The notes: a model not told the origin generated them from the sequence alone. Shown: positions 33,297 to 43,630, counted from the stretch's first letter. The stretch is DNA of 64,000 bases from Agarophyton chilense (GCA_030374765.1 JARGXX010000098.1:1240001-1304000), one strand, 5' to 3'. Numbers and translations: made by a program.

Positions 33297-34178
33297 ATGC
33301 TTAAGGATCGTATTCTTCGCGAGGGCAAGATGTTGGCCGTTGGCATCATCAAGGTGTCGTCGTTTTTGAATCATATGGTCGAAACGGACCTCATGGAGGT
33401 GTGTGGCGAGGAGCTGGCTGAGAAGTTGAAGCACACCATGCCCAACAAGATTTTGGCGGTAGAGTCCACTGGGGTGATTGTTGGTTTGCAGACGGCTAGG
33501 ACGCTTGGAATACGGTTGGTATTTACGCGCAAGAGTCGGTCCATCACGATAAGCGACTCGTACCAGACAACGTATCGTTCGGCCACCAAGGGCACCAGTA
33601 ACGATCTCATCGTATATTGCGAGTACCTGGAAGGCGGTGACCGCGTGCTCATCATAGATGACTTTCTGGCAGGGGGTTCCACGGCAGAGGCGCTGTTCAA
33701 GCTGGAAAAGATGGCGCATGCAACGGTAGTGGGCGTGGGCGTTCTGATTGAGAAGATGATGGACTGCGGACGGGCGTTTCTGTCCGGCTACGACGTGCCA
33801 GTGGAATCGCTCGCCAAGGTGTTACCGGGAAGCGACAAGGGACGCATCACTTTTGGGGAGAAGGAGCCGTGGGCGTCGCCCCCAGCGAGTGAGCTTGACA
33901 AGAGCGACGAAAGGGAGCGCAGTGGCGACAGAGCAGAGGGTGGCGCTCGCGGTGAGACAGAAGGCGACGAAGAGGAAGACGTGAACTACATGGCGGTGAT
34001 CCACTGGGAGGACGCGGACGGCGAGATGGACGAGATGGGCGATATTCGACGACGGCGAAGACGACACGGCGGCGGTGAGGGCGGAGGAGTGGCGGCTAGA
34101 CGACGTGCACAATCAGACGGGAGGCGAGCGAACGTGAGAGTGGAAGGGGGAGCGGCGAAACAAAAACGGTGTATGTAA
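33297..34178 (+). CDS. xpt: Bacterial-type xanthine phosphoribosyltransferase with a long charged tail
   Basis: 293 residues from the ATG at 33297, chosen because the family core begins there (MLKDRILREGKMLAVGII). The open frame extends back to 33078 without family likeness. Core motifs are VSSFLNHMVETDLM, ILAVESTGVIVGLQ, VFTRKSRSITISDSYQTTY, and the PRPP loop DRVLIIDDFLAGGSTAEA (residues 116-132), then GVGVLIEKMMDCGRAF. This is the Xpt type of Bacillus, which salvages xanthine to XMP using PRPP; the aspartate pair and following loop are intact. After about residue 190 comes an extra 100-residue tail, first acidic (EGDEEEDV), then Arg/Gly-rich, absent from bacterial enzymes. A coding-like stretch in another phase at 33047-33271 (SFMEFAATHHANISIASAMD) just upstream is unexplained. 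Likely gained by transfer and apparently functional. Confidence 0.8.
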   Translation: MLKDRILREGKMLAVGIIKVSSFLNHMVETDLMEVCGEELAEKLKHTMPNKILAVESTGVIVGLQTARTLGIRLVFTRKSRSITISDSYQTTYRSATKGTSNDLIVYCEYLEGGDRVLIIDDFLAGGSTAEALFKLEKMAHATVVGVGVLIEKMMDCGRAFLSGYDVPVESLAKVLPGSDKGRITFGEKEPWASPPASELDKSDERERSGDRAEGGARGETEGDEEEDVNYMAVIHWEDADGEMDEMGDIRRRRRRHGGGEGGGVAARRRAQSDGRRANVRVEGGAAKQKRCM

Positions 34179-34490
34179 CGAAACGTCGCGGCACGCACGG
34201 CAGAGACACGGCGGAGGCGCCGGCGTGGCTGTCGCGTCTGCGTGGCTGCCGCATATGTGCAGTGCAACGTGCCAGCTTTGTGTGCGCTGTGAACTCTGTG
34301 CCTTGTACAGTGCGCGAAATCCAATTAAAGCCACCCCCTTTTTTGTTGATGCACTCCATTTCTCTCATGTTCTTCTCAACCTTCTCCCTAGTAACGCTTA
34401 AAAAAGAACAAATGAAACACTTTAGACGCCAATAATAAAACTTTTCTACTTATATACACTTTCAATAACACTATGTACAAAAAACACCCC
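34179..34490. other. 3' flank of xpt and left flank of the Tc1 element
   Basis: No gene is seen here. The short open frames at 34096-34368 (minus) and 34169-34435 (plus) are unconvincing. Confidence 0.4.
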
Positions 34491-35664
34491 CGAAATCTAA
34501 TTAAAGTCGACTACAGTATTTTTTCCTTTGAACAAACGCGCGCGCATATTGAATAAAACGAAAGCTCTAACAACATTCTCCTCAACACTTTCTACAACTT
34601 CAAAGTCCAAGAACATAAAAATGGGCCGTGGAAAACCATTAACGGATAAAGAAAAAGTTATGATACTTGCAGCTTCATTTCATTGCTGTTCTCAAAGAGA
34701 GATTGTTCAAACCATTGGAAGCTCTCGCACTGTGGTCCAAAACTTTCTCAAAGATCCCAAAAACTACAACAAACGTTATAAAGGCTCTAACAACAACAAA
34801 ATGAGTTTGACGGCTAAAAGAGCTCTTCTTTGCTCTGCATCAAACTCATCTAGCTCCGCGAGAGACCTCCGTAAAGATTTTTCTCTCTCGGTTTCTGTCA
34901 GGCGCATACAACAATTGTTACATAATGATCCAAATTCAATCTATAAGAAGATGAAGAAAGTACCAATGATGACGAAAATACATAAAAAGAAAAGGTTTAT
35001 TTGGGCTCGAGAGAAGATGACTTTTTCTATGACGAAATGGAAGAAACCCATTTTTTCCGATGAGAAGAAATTTAAACTAGATGGACCAGATGGATTTTCT
35101 CATTATTGGCATGATAAAAGGAAGAAAGAGATTAATTTTTCTAAGCGACAAAATGGAAGGGATTCTGTGATGCTTTGGGGTGCTTGTTTTTACTATGGTT
35201 TAAGTAATCTGGTTGTTTGCGTCGGTAAAATGGATTCCATGAAGTACTGCAAGGTGTTGCAGAAAGAATTGCTTCCATTTGCGGCGGAAACAATCGGAGA
35301 AAGTTTTAATTTTCAGCAAGACGGAGCTTCTATACACCGTTCAGTGTATACTACAAAGTGGTTGGCTGATCATAATGTTAATGTTTTACAGTGGCCAGCC
35401 AAGTCACCTGACTTGATCATTATGGAAAACATTTGGGGGGTTTTAGCACGCCGCGTTTATGCCAATCAGCGCCAATTCCAAGATGTTGGAACGCTTTTGG
35501 AATGTGTGACTGAATGTTGGAATAATTTGAGCGAAGAGTTTATTAAATCACTTTACAGCTCTATACAGGAGCGCTGTATTCAAGTGGTAGAGAAAAAGGG
35601 TGAAATGACTAAGTATTGAATGAAATAAATGTGCTTCTTTGTTTTGGCCTTTATTTAGATTTCG
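34491..35664 (+). mobile_element. Tc1/mariner element with an intact transposase
   Basis: Inverted copies of CGAAATCTAAnTAAAG flank the gene at 34491-34506 and 35649-35664 (one mismatch in 16). They may be the terminal repeats or the inner parts of longer ones. Outside them the two sides do not match, and a TA duplication could not be confirmed. Confidence 0.6.
34621..35619 (+). CDS. Tc1-family DD34E transposase, intact
   Basis: 332 residues from the first in-frame ATG at 34621. The N-terminal half has two helix-turn-helix-like regions: REIVQTIGSSRTVVQNFL, then SARDLRKDFSLSVSVRRI. The catalytic triad is D147 (PIFSDEKKFKLDG), D234 (FNFQQDGASIHRS) and E269 (SPDLIIMENIWG), with exactly 34 residues between the second Asp and the Glu. 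That spacing is the Tc1 DD34E signature. Length is normal for the family and there is no stop or shift. This contrasts with every other transposase in the window and suggests a recent arrival. It sits about 440 bp after xpt. Confidence 0.9.
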   Translation: MGRGKPLTDKEKVMILAASFHCCSQREIVQTIGSSRTVVQNFLKDPKNYNKRYKGSNNNKMSLTAKRALLCSASNSSSSARDLRKDFSLSVSVRRIQQLLHNDPNSIYKKMKKVPMMTKIHKKKRFIWAREKMTFSMTKWKKPIFSDEKKFKLDGPDGFSHYWHDKRKKEINFSKRQNGRDSVMLWGACFYYGLSNLVVCVGKMDSMKYCKVLQKELLPFAAETIGESFNFQQDGASIHRSVYTTKWLADHNVNVLQWPAKSPDLIIMENIWGVLARRVYANQRQFQDVGTLLECVTECWNNLSEEFIKSLYSSIQERCIQVVEKKGEMTKY

Positions 35665-36425
35665 CTATCTTGTTCAGGATTTTGTAAAGTTCAGAAAACT
35701 GTGGGCTAGGTCTGGTTCTGCAAAGCTCTGAAACTACTTTTTTAATGGTTTTCTAAGTACTGACTACGGTAAAAGTCCCAGTTGCCGACTGTGGATGGCA
35801 GTAAGGAGGAATCGGGTGGTGGCTTTATCCAGATTTCGCGCACTGTACTTTAGTACAGCTCTTGTGTGTGCGCTCGACTTTCCACTCTGCCTGCCATCTG
35901 CTGGTTTGCTCCACCTCGAGCGCTGTTTGTTTGCCGCCCTTTTGAGCCGCTTCATTTCGCTCCTCCCCCTCCCCCTCCTCTTTTCCACCACCTTTCGCGC
36001 CCCCATCCCCTACCCGCCCTTCCCTTCACCTTTCTTTCCTTCCCCTCTTTCCTCCCCTCATTTCCTCTCCTCATTTCCTCTTCGCCCTTTCTCGCCCGCC
36101 CTTCCTCCCCATCCCTTCCCTCTTTGCCTCTTCGCCGTTTCTTTCCTTTCTCTTCTCGAAGTGATGGTTGCCTCACCGCCGCGCCGCGTCTTCCGATTCC
36201 CCAAAATCATGTTTCACCCACCGTGTGCCGTCTTTCCGGATGTCGCCCAGTTGCTCAATGCGCCGGCGCACACTGAGCGCGCGCTTCCCGCCCCTCCGGC
36301 TCCTCCCCCGCGCTGGCGACCACAACTCCTTCGACTACTTTGGATGGGCGGCCTACGAAAACGCCGTTTGAGAGCTGGCTCATTCTGCCGTCCCTGATCT
36401 CTCTGCGTGCGCGCCTTGCGGCGCC
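35665..36425. other. Pyrimidine-rich tract and G+C-rich region before the WD40 remnant
   Basis: From about 35940 to 36160 the plus strand is almost entirely C and T. The open frames here (35795-36397, 35866-36276, 35952-36176 minus) are low-complexity translations of the tract and are not called. The following 36160-36425 is G+C-rich. It could be the old promoter and 5' leader of the WD40 gene. Confidence 0.5.
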
Positions 36426-37258
36426 ATGGGCGAGCGGCACTGCGCCAAACATAGCGTTCACGCCCCGCGTTCGCAGTGCTACGCTGCATGCAATGGACTG
36501 CAGTCTCCGGTTGGCGCGCTTGTCGCCGCGCGTCGCACCGCCACACCACCGCTCACCACTAAGAAAAGTTCACGCCGTGCTGTCCAAAACGTCTGTACTT
36601 GCCATGCTTCTTTGCATTCCGCTTCCATCGCACATCCGTTTTCCTTGCTGCATCGCGCCCACGGAACCCGCTGTGCTTTGGCCTCTTTGGATGATGAAGA
36701 ATCTGCTGAGCATGTCGCCCAAGGTGTCGATGTACAGGGGCATTCTATGGGATACGCTACAAGTCACCAGGGTTGACTACCGCGCAACGCGCCTGCGCGA
36801 AAATCCAGGTCGCTTTGTCTTGGAAAGCGCCGATGGGGTTGTCAAGGAACCGAGGAAAGATGCACTTCCACGACTTTTATAGGAATACCAGAAAGGTTAC
36901 GTGCAACATTATTCATTTTCAGCTGCGAAACCTTGCGTTTGCTACTAGCAAGCATGACTTGTTTGTCATGAATGAGGTCGTCATTTATCACTGGGATTCC
37001 TGTGCCAAGCGCAAGCCAAAGGTGCTTGATCCTAATGGCTCCACCATTTCAGGACCTGACGGCCTCGGCATGTTGGTGCAGATCTCTACACTTACTACAA
37101 AGGAAGACTTGGTTATTGTGGGCGGCTTCTATGGAGAATTGATTGCTAAAAATGATAAGAACGGCACCATCATTCACAACAACAGGATTACTTATGACGA
37201 CAATGCGATCACGAAGGCCATCGACATCCATAACGATACTTCCATTACTAGTAATTAG
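36426..37258 (+). pseudogene. WD-repeat protein (conserved plant/fungal type), N-terminal part with two frameshifts
   Basis: Three phases join into one protein: ALASLDDEESAEHVAQGVDVQ, then after a shift near 36749 WDTLQVTRVDYRATRLRENP, then after a shift near 36850 FYRNTRKVTCNIIHFQLRNL followed by AFATSKHDLFVM, VIYHWDS, MLVQISTLTTKEDLVIVGGF, YGELIAK and ITYDDNAITKAIDI. The HFQLRNLxxATSKHD and DDNAITxAxDI segments identify a conserved transducin/WD40 family known from plants and fungi (uncharacterised). A stop follows at 37256, before most repeats. Nothing convincing of the C-terminal half is seen downstream. It is therefore a truncated pseudogene. Confidence 0.7.
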
Positions 37259-37682
37259 AGCCGGTAGCGGTTTTTAACAGAGTGAGAGTTTCCGCACCCA
37301 GGTGCCAACAGTAGGGGCCCTAATGCAGCAACTGCTGCGGCTGCAGTTGACTACCGAAAATACCAAGCGTCGCTAGCCGAGCAGCATGGCGCGTGCTACA
37401 ATAGCCTCTAGTGACAGCAATGCTGCGCTACATTGGACTAAGACTTCAACATGCCGCAGAGTTATAATCCGTACTAGAAATATCTCCAATCCGACATGAA
37501 CATACATGCTTCTGTGAATAGCGCTGATGGTAGTGTGGAAATGCCTGCCAATGCCGCCTGGCCAAATGCTCTCGGCGCCGAAGGTAAGACTTCATTTGTA
37601 TCTTTATTAACGAGCAAAAGCATCTGTTTGGACTTTGACGAGAGCAAGATTTTTTATTTCGGCAAGACCAGGTTTTCACTGG
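37259..37682. other. Spacer, nothing recognised
   Basis: A plus-strand piece, SVNSADGSVEMPAN, near 37500 might be a scrap of the WD40 gene, but there is no firm match. Confidence 0.3.
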
Positions 37683-38940
37683 CTATAGAGAGCATGTCAT
37701 CCTTGATATGCGCAGCCTTAATGCAATAGTTCGTAGTCGTTGCCGAGTTTTAGAGTACTTATCAAAGATCAATTCTAACATATTTCCTTCCTTCTCCACG
37801 TCTTCCTCAGGATCAGGAGCAAAGAAAAAATCGAAGCCACACTTATTATACTCTAACCACCTAACTAAACTGTCTTTAGCCACCACCAGGTTTCCCATAT
37901 CATGATACTCGTGTTCGTCGCGTGATTATTCGTTAATGCAATAGTTTTCCAGCTTCATAGCGTTATTTATTATTACTAATGACCGCTGTAAATCACACTT
38001 CAACGGCTACCATAGAATTCCCCATCGCCCCTTTCATCGTCCAAATGCCTGCTCGACGTGCACCCTGTGCGACGACAACAGCATGTTGAAACCCTGATCA
38101 AATTCATCAGCTTCAGAGCTAGGCACCGCTCTAATTAGCATATCGTTACAGATATAGGCCTTATCTCCAGCAATCCAAAAACCCGGCGGTTGTCCAATCT
38201 CGTCTAAGAACTTTGAGAACTAGAATGGGCGAACGCAAATGAGTCCACGGTAGACCCAACGCAGATTGCAGAACTAACAACAAAGCGATATCTGGAGTCT
38301 ACGACCGCCTGCACAGGGACACCAAACCGTCCTTTTCGAGTGTAGAACTGTTGATTATTTAGTTCTTTCGAAGGTTTCTTCAAATATATGATAGTTCCAT
38401 CCACAGCACCAATGCACCCCGGTAGAAAATTAAAAAGCCTTCTCGACAACGAGAACTCTATCGCTCGGTCGAAATAAGCAGTGCGGTCTTCTTTTTGCGG
38501 AAACTGCTCAAAATGTAGTACTGAATCTCACGCAATTAAAACACTATCAAAAATGGTATGTACAGTTGATCTTCCTAGGCCAAACGTAAAGCACATATCC
38601 CAGTAGCTGGCTCCGGCCATAATGCGTAAAAAATTGCCACCTTCGTCGCCGTCTCGACGTCATGCCCTTTGATATGGGCTTCCGCTTCGTGGTGTTCTTC
38701 ACAATCGTAAAACCGACAAATAAACGGTTTAAGAAGTTCAACAAGAGTATAAAATACGGTACGCGACATCCGAAAAGATCTGGCGAAATTGGAGTTAGTG
38801 AGGTGTTGGGTCACAGAAATGAAAGAGAGACGATTAGGTGCTTTTTCGTCTTCAAGTATTTCTCTTCCTTTTGTTGTACACCCACAAAAATATTCTGAAC
38901 ACCAGCACCAAATATTGAAAGCGGCAACGTTTCCGCTCAA
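37683..38940 (-). pseudogene. PIF/Harbinger (HARBI1-type) transposase, copy 1
   Basis: Read on the minus strand from about 38940. The N-terminal region is FARSFRMSRTVFYTLVELL and AIFYALWPEPATG. A frame change near 38530 leads to the DDE domain: GCIGAVDGTIIYLKKP (first Asp), GRFGVPVQAVVDSRYRFV, SSAICVGSTVDSFAF, then after another shift PPGFWIAGDKAYICNDML (second Asp) and HRVHVEQAFGR (Glu). Stops follow within KGRWGILW. The C-terminal part extends to 37683. All three catalytic residues survive, but at least two shifts and several stops kill it. Confidence 0.8.
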
Positions 38941-39745
38941 TCATAACGGATAGAAACGCTGTGGAACTGACGTGACGATCAATGTATCACGGCACGGCGG
39001 TAGCGGCCTGCGAAACGTGACGAAGCTCTCCCTCGTCTATATGATTTGATCTGAAGTTGTAGAGTCATAATTCAGTAAAACTTGTTTTTAGTTTTCAAAG
39101 TGTTTCGTAATTTCCAATGAATGACGAAGTGCTTATGGTGTTTTTATGGTTCTGCACGAACTTGCACGATTACAGGGTTCTACGCACCTTTTGCTGCGTA
39201 CCAGACCTCAAAGCCTTCTTACCCATGGTACCTGGCGCCTAACAAACCTCTGACCGCATATTGTGTTCAAATCTGGTCTCTGGCTCCAAACCCGCACGTT
39301 TGCTTCTAGGTAAGCCTGGTTGTCTCGCGCTGGTTTTGCTTCTCCGCTCTGCAGAAACCGAGCAGTGTCCATCTCTATCTTTATTGTATTAATTACGCTT
39401 TGAGACTGTTTCACACTCAGTTCGTTTTGGTCTACCCCCAAACCCCTTCTAACCTAACCCGTCGTCTGCCTTTTTCCACTGTTATCTCGGCGTACCCATG
39501 TCATCTGCGCAAAACTCACAGGAATGTTTGAACACTGAGTGGAAGAAGGTAGGCCGCAAGCGAAGCTGATGGGCTGGCAAATACTATGTTGTCGAAAAAG
39601 AATCAACGACTGGGAGTCAGTCTCCCAAAAAGCGCATATTCTGCAAGGCCTGTTTATTTACATCTATTTCGTCTACGCCGAATGCAACGCAATTAGAGAT
39701 AAACCTCCTCGAATGAAAGGGATAGAAAGCAATGTTAAACAGCGA
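38941..39745. other. Spacer, nothing recognised
   Basis: Several short open frames on both strands, none with a recognisable product. Confidence 0.35.
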
Positions 39746-40610
39746 TTAATTGAGCAGCCTCATTTTGTGGCCCATTATCGAAAGCTCGGAAGCACTTCCA
39801 TGTGCTTTTGTGACCCACAGACGCCGACGAGGCACCACAAACGGCCCAAAATGAGCGCCGCTTGGCTCCATGCCTGTGTCTTTGGGTGAACTGTGTCCTT
39901 TCCTGCGGAGATTCTGGTCTTCTCCTTCAATGGCTGATGAAATGCCTTCTGCATCAAATCCTACGAATTCATCTGCAATGTCATCGACCTCTTCATCGAT
40001 GTTCCGCAAAACTGGGAGAATGCCTTGCGGGTTTAATTCAAGTTGTTTGGTAGTACCTTCATCCGTCTTATAGTCATCTATTTGAAAACAAAACAGTTTC
40101 AATGAGGTAAACTCATCGGTACATGGCCACGCCGAATAATTCTTCGACCAACATCTTCGTTTCATTGTCTTGCAGAATTTCGTCTTTCACGGTAACTAAG
40201 ACCTGGTCCGTAGCGCTACGAAGCAGTTCACAGGGCTGGTCGCCAAGCTTGGACATAACAAATGCCAACAACGCCTCGAATGCCCTTTGTGAAATGCGAG
40301 TGGTTAGAGTAGAAGTATACTCATTTCCACCGAGATCCAACTCCTTTGCGACGTCCAGAACCGATGGATCCATGAATTCAGGTTGTGCAGCTTGACTCAC
40401 TTGTTCTTTTCTCTTTTCAATTCTGTGGACGACTGCTTGCGTTCTGCGGGAAGTTGTGACCTTATCTCCCATGCCGCCAGGCCTGTTTTACGATTGCAGC
40501 GGTGTGATACCAGCCGACTTCTCACGAGGCCCTCTCTTTTCATTCTCAATTACCAGCTTCGATGTGTCTTTGAAAGAGTATTGCTTCATAATCTCGCGTA
40601 CGTCCACCAT
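39746..40610 (-). pseudogene. BRR2: BRR2 (SNRNP200) N-terminal fragment
   Basis: From the ATG at 40610 the minus strand reads REIMKQYSFKDTSKLVIENE then KRGPREKSAG. A TAA stop (about codon 41) follows, then in the same frame GGMGDKVTTSRRTQ and KRKEQ. FEALLAFVMSKLGDQPCELL then SATDQVLVTVKDE and LVEELFG come next. A shift near 40130 continues FTSLKLFCFQIDDYKTDE and EEVDDIADEFVGFD. This follows the N-terminus of the U5 snRNP helicase Brr2 in order: MGDK, the LGDQPxxxL/DxVL helix pair, the IxDY box, and the acidic stretch. The two helicase cassettes (about 1800 residues) are gone. The stop and shift make it a pseudogene. It lies head to head with a WBP4-like remnant. Confidence 0.7.
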
Positions 40611-41279
40611 CTTGGATTGGCTTTCTTAAAACAGAAAAAATGTTTCAGAGCTTAACTTCAATCGGCTTGTAAAGTGAAGAGTGCTTCTCATATTCCAGCT
40701 CAAATGAAGAAACCGGTGGGTATAAGACCTGCTACGGTGGTTTCAAGTTTGTGAACTTCGGTGAGGTATTGTGGTACGGCTAAGTCAACCAAACAGGCAT
40801 CCCACGCATGTAATGAAATAAATCTCACAAATTTGGTTTGTACATCAACCGTGTTCGTGGAAAGTCTCGATTCGAGACCGACAAACAAACGAAACTTTGC
40901 AAAGTTCCGTAGGTTCTGCTCCGGGGGCGAATCTGCTGAAGCTCAATTGTCCATGACGACAGAGTAAAGGATGGCTTGATAGTGTGCTGGCTTTCTTAGT
41001 GAGAGAACGTTTCATTGAACAGAAGCGTTCTGCACTACGTCGTAATGAGACTAGAGTGATCGTAAAGGAGAGAGAGAGAGAGTAAAGGAAACGGAGTTGA
41101 AAGAAGTACGAAGGGTGCGGTACACTCAATTTTGACTTTCAAAAGTATTTGGTTTTCGTCAATAATTTCGCTTTAGTTTTTGGATATCTGTAACTCTGGT
41201 CAGTTCGAGGCTGAACTTCAAGCCTTCTTTGAGCACAAAACCAGGAACATCATTGAAACGTCTTTGCTGCTGAAGAACA
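40611..41279. other. Region between the divergent BRR2 and WBP4-like remnants
   Basis: About 670 bp that would have held both promoters. It contains a GA-dinucleotide run near 41071-41085. No gene is seen; the short frames at 40700-40967 are unconvincing. Confidence 0.4.
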
Positions 41280-41883
41280 CACATCGGGACAATGTCATGT
41301 CACCAAAAACAAAGCAAAGCCGACGCGAACAATCGCAACACCTGCATAAAATATGCAACATATGGATAGCAGACAACAGGCCCCAAAGAGATCAAAATGA
41401 TGCATTAGCAAAGCAAGCACGCAGCAAACCGCCAAAGAATATTGCGAGAGATAGCTGATCGAAACGAAAAAGAACAAAAACGTGTAGTAGGCGAACATGG
41501 GAGCCTGGCATTACAGGAAATGATGGAGATTGTAATGCAAGCGACACAAGGAGATATTAAAGAAGCAGATGACGGAGGATGACAACCACGAACCAATGGA
41601 ACTTGGGCAGAAATTGGACGAAAATTGATATCCTTTGCCTGCTTACGCCGTTTTTCAATGGACTGCAGTGGCTGAGGAGGATGATAATGCATCACAAAAC
41701 GAAGAAGGAGAACGAAATACGGAGGGTTTCAAACCGGCACATGTATCAGGTTCTAATCGAGTGCACGAAGGCGAGGAGGTTATCGGATCCGCCATAGAAG
41801 ACACGGAGGAACGCTCTGTAGCGCTTGCAACATTCAAGAAAAGAAAAGCGACATCAGGGTGGAAGAAGCGAAGAAGAAAATGA
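41280..41883 (+). pseudogene. WBP4: WBP4/FBP21-like spliceosomal protein, decayed
   Basis: The start reads KTKQSRREQSQHLHKICNIW then IADNRP, like the U1-type zinc finger CxxCxxWIxDNxP of WBP4. After a shift near 41400 come KHAANRQRILREIADRN and QEMMEIVMQATQGDI, matching the HKxxVxxxLxxI helix and the following helix of that family. After another shift the C-terminus reads VALATFKKRKATSG then WKKRRRK and stop, the VxFKKRK end seen in WBP4-type proteins. The WW domains cannot be found. FBP21/WBP4 associates with the spliceosome before activation, so its position beside BRR2 is notable. The identification rests on two motifs at the right ends and is moderately secure. Confidence 0.5.
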
Positions 41884-42707
41884 AGATACATAGACGACGG
41901 TGATTTTAGAATTGTTTGGAGGTTATGTTTTATGTTGTGTACACAATACAGAAGACTTTTTCTCGACCGTGATCAGTAGCACTTCTGATGCCATACATAA
42001 CTCTCCCCATAACATTTTGAAGACTCAGTGGTCCAAAAGAAGAACTATCTGGGGCATCAGCTTGTTTTTTCCTCGTTATACTCAACAATGACTCTTTGGA
42101 ATGCCGAGTGGTGGGTCGCCGTGCACGCTGTGCTTTTGTGCGCCTTCCGCCGCGGATATTCATCGTACGTACTTTCTACGTGCATTGTTGCGGTCAGTGA
42201 AGACTACGACGTCATTTACATACACCCGGTCGAGAAGTGACTGCTTACTGCCTGAGAGTCGCCCATTAACGAGAAGGTCCTGAACAGTACGCAAGTCATT
42301 GACTTTGATATAGAAGATAGGACTCATTTCATTGCCAGTCATCGGCAAAGAGTATGAGAGCGGCTTCTCCAAATCTGCCACTAAGTGGTCTCTCAACATC
42401 GTTGAAGAGCGCATTGCAGAACGTTTTGGACTTTCATTCACACAGCCCACAAAGATAAACGCCCTCAAAAGGCGATACAGCAAGCAAGCCGTATTGGCGA
42501 AGACGGAGTCAAACCACGAACAAACAGACAACCGAACACCCACCGCGCGGCGGTGGAAGGAGACGAGATGGGTCCGGAAGTAGAGTATGATAGTGAACAA
42601 CAAGCGCGACAGATTGCAAAACGTTACGAGCATCTTCACTCTTTTAGTGATTGGGATTTAATTCTGAAAGCAAGTAGTAATCGTGCAGAAAGAAAAGAGT
42701 AGAAAAC
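41884..42707. other. Spacer with unassigned coding-like stretch
   Basis: About 42330-42580 (plus) reads WSLNIVEERIAERFGL and KINALKRRYSKQAVLA, which looks like a real helical protein piece. The opposite strand (42639-42160) is also open for 159 codons. I could not decide which is real or name a family. Confidence 0.25.
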
Positions 42708-43250
42708 CTAAGATAGAGACAGTAAGTAATGAGTTAGTTTGAAAAGATCTGTGGCAAACCCGAGAACTAGAAGAAGCTCTTGGGGTGAACTGCTCTTACT
42801 TTGTAGCGGACCAGAGTGATGTGTGCTGCTAGAAATCGTTTGCAGCTCTTCAGGATCAACTTTCATGAAAAGGGCTTCACAAAAGTCTAGATAAACGCGT
42901 TTTAAAAAAATACGTCGAACAAAGTTGTCATGAAAGTTTCGCTTTCCGAAATACTTTCCTTCATTGCCCCTCACATGTCTGACAATCGAAATATATTTAA
43001 AAGACGCCCATTATCGTTGCCGTTCGGCTTGTTCCAATGATATTCGGCGTACATTTGGTAATGTATAGAGGGAAAGGAAGGCATTGTACCCGTAAATTCT
43101 TTCATGCACTTCTTCGTATTGCTGCCAATTGCGGATGTCGAGATGAATACTGTGGTGAACTGATGTGCTCAAAGCTGTTCTTTCGGATGACATTTTCGAT
43201 TGTTGAAACAACAGATTGCGGGAGCACGGAAGACAGCAATTCAAATTCAA
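42708..43250 (-). pseudogene. N-terminal piece of a Harbinger-type transposase
   Basis: Two minus-strand frames in sequence: RNWQQYEEVHERIYGYNAFL, then after a break GKYFGKRNFHDNFVRRIF, LKRVYLDFCEALFMKVDPEEL and SSSPQELLLVLGFATDLF. The pattern of an FxxxFRxxxxxF helix, then a spacer, then PxExLLxxLxxLAT before the catalytic domain is typical of DDE_4 transposases. No catalytic domain is adjacent. Confidence 0.4.
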
Positions 43251-43630
43251 GAGTAGAGCTCAGATCTGAGAGACTAGTGTACATCATAATGTATAGCATA
43301 AATTGTATATACTGCCCTATAAGATCAACAAGGACATTCGACGTACACGTCCAATGGTTGTACACGTCCAACGGTTGTACAAGAGAAAGTTGTAAGAGCG
43401 TGGGCTGTCAGGGCATCCAGTGGTTCTACCTGACTGGAAATGAAAATCTTGAATAGTCTACTCTACTAAAATAAAGTGATATCTTGTTCACGTGTACTAG
43501 TATTCACTGGCATCCGAAAACTCTGGGAGAATACTGTGACTGTTGGCGCATTTCCATTTGTTTTCATTTATTGCCGTGACATTGGGAGCAAGCAATAAAT
43601 TTTTGGAAGTCGTGTTTCACGGTTTCAGTA
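43251..43630. repeat. 17-bp direct repeat in a spacer
   Basis: GTACACGTCCAAYGGTT is present twice in tandem at 43343-43376, with a third partial start at 43377. The rest of the spacer shows nothing. Confidence 0.6.

Noticed and set aside
35795..36397. 200-codon plus-strand frame and others in the same place
   Set aside because: Low-complexity translation of a C/T tract in several phases.
40090..40130. Intron in BRR2 ending TTTTCAAATAG
   Set aside because: The pyrimidine-rich end looks like a 3' splice site, but the residues across it (FTSLKLFCFQIDDY) align with the family without removing anything, so a frameshift is simpler.
28714..41883. Sequencing errors as the cause of the frameshifts
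   Set aside because: TAPT1, EFL1, xpt, Tc1 and the two secreted-protein genes are perfectly open, and the broken genes also carry in-frame stops and large deletions.
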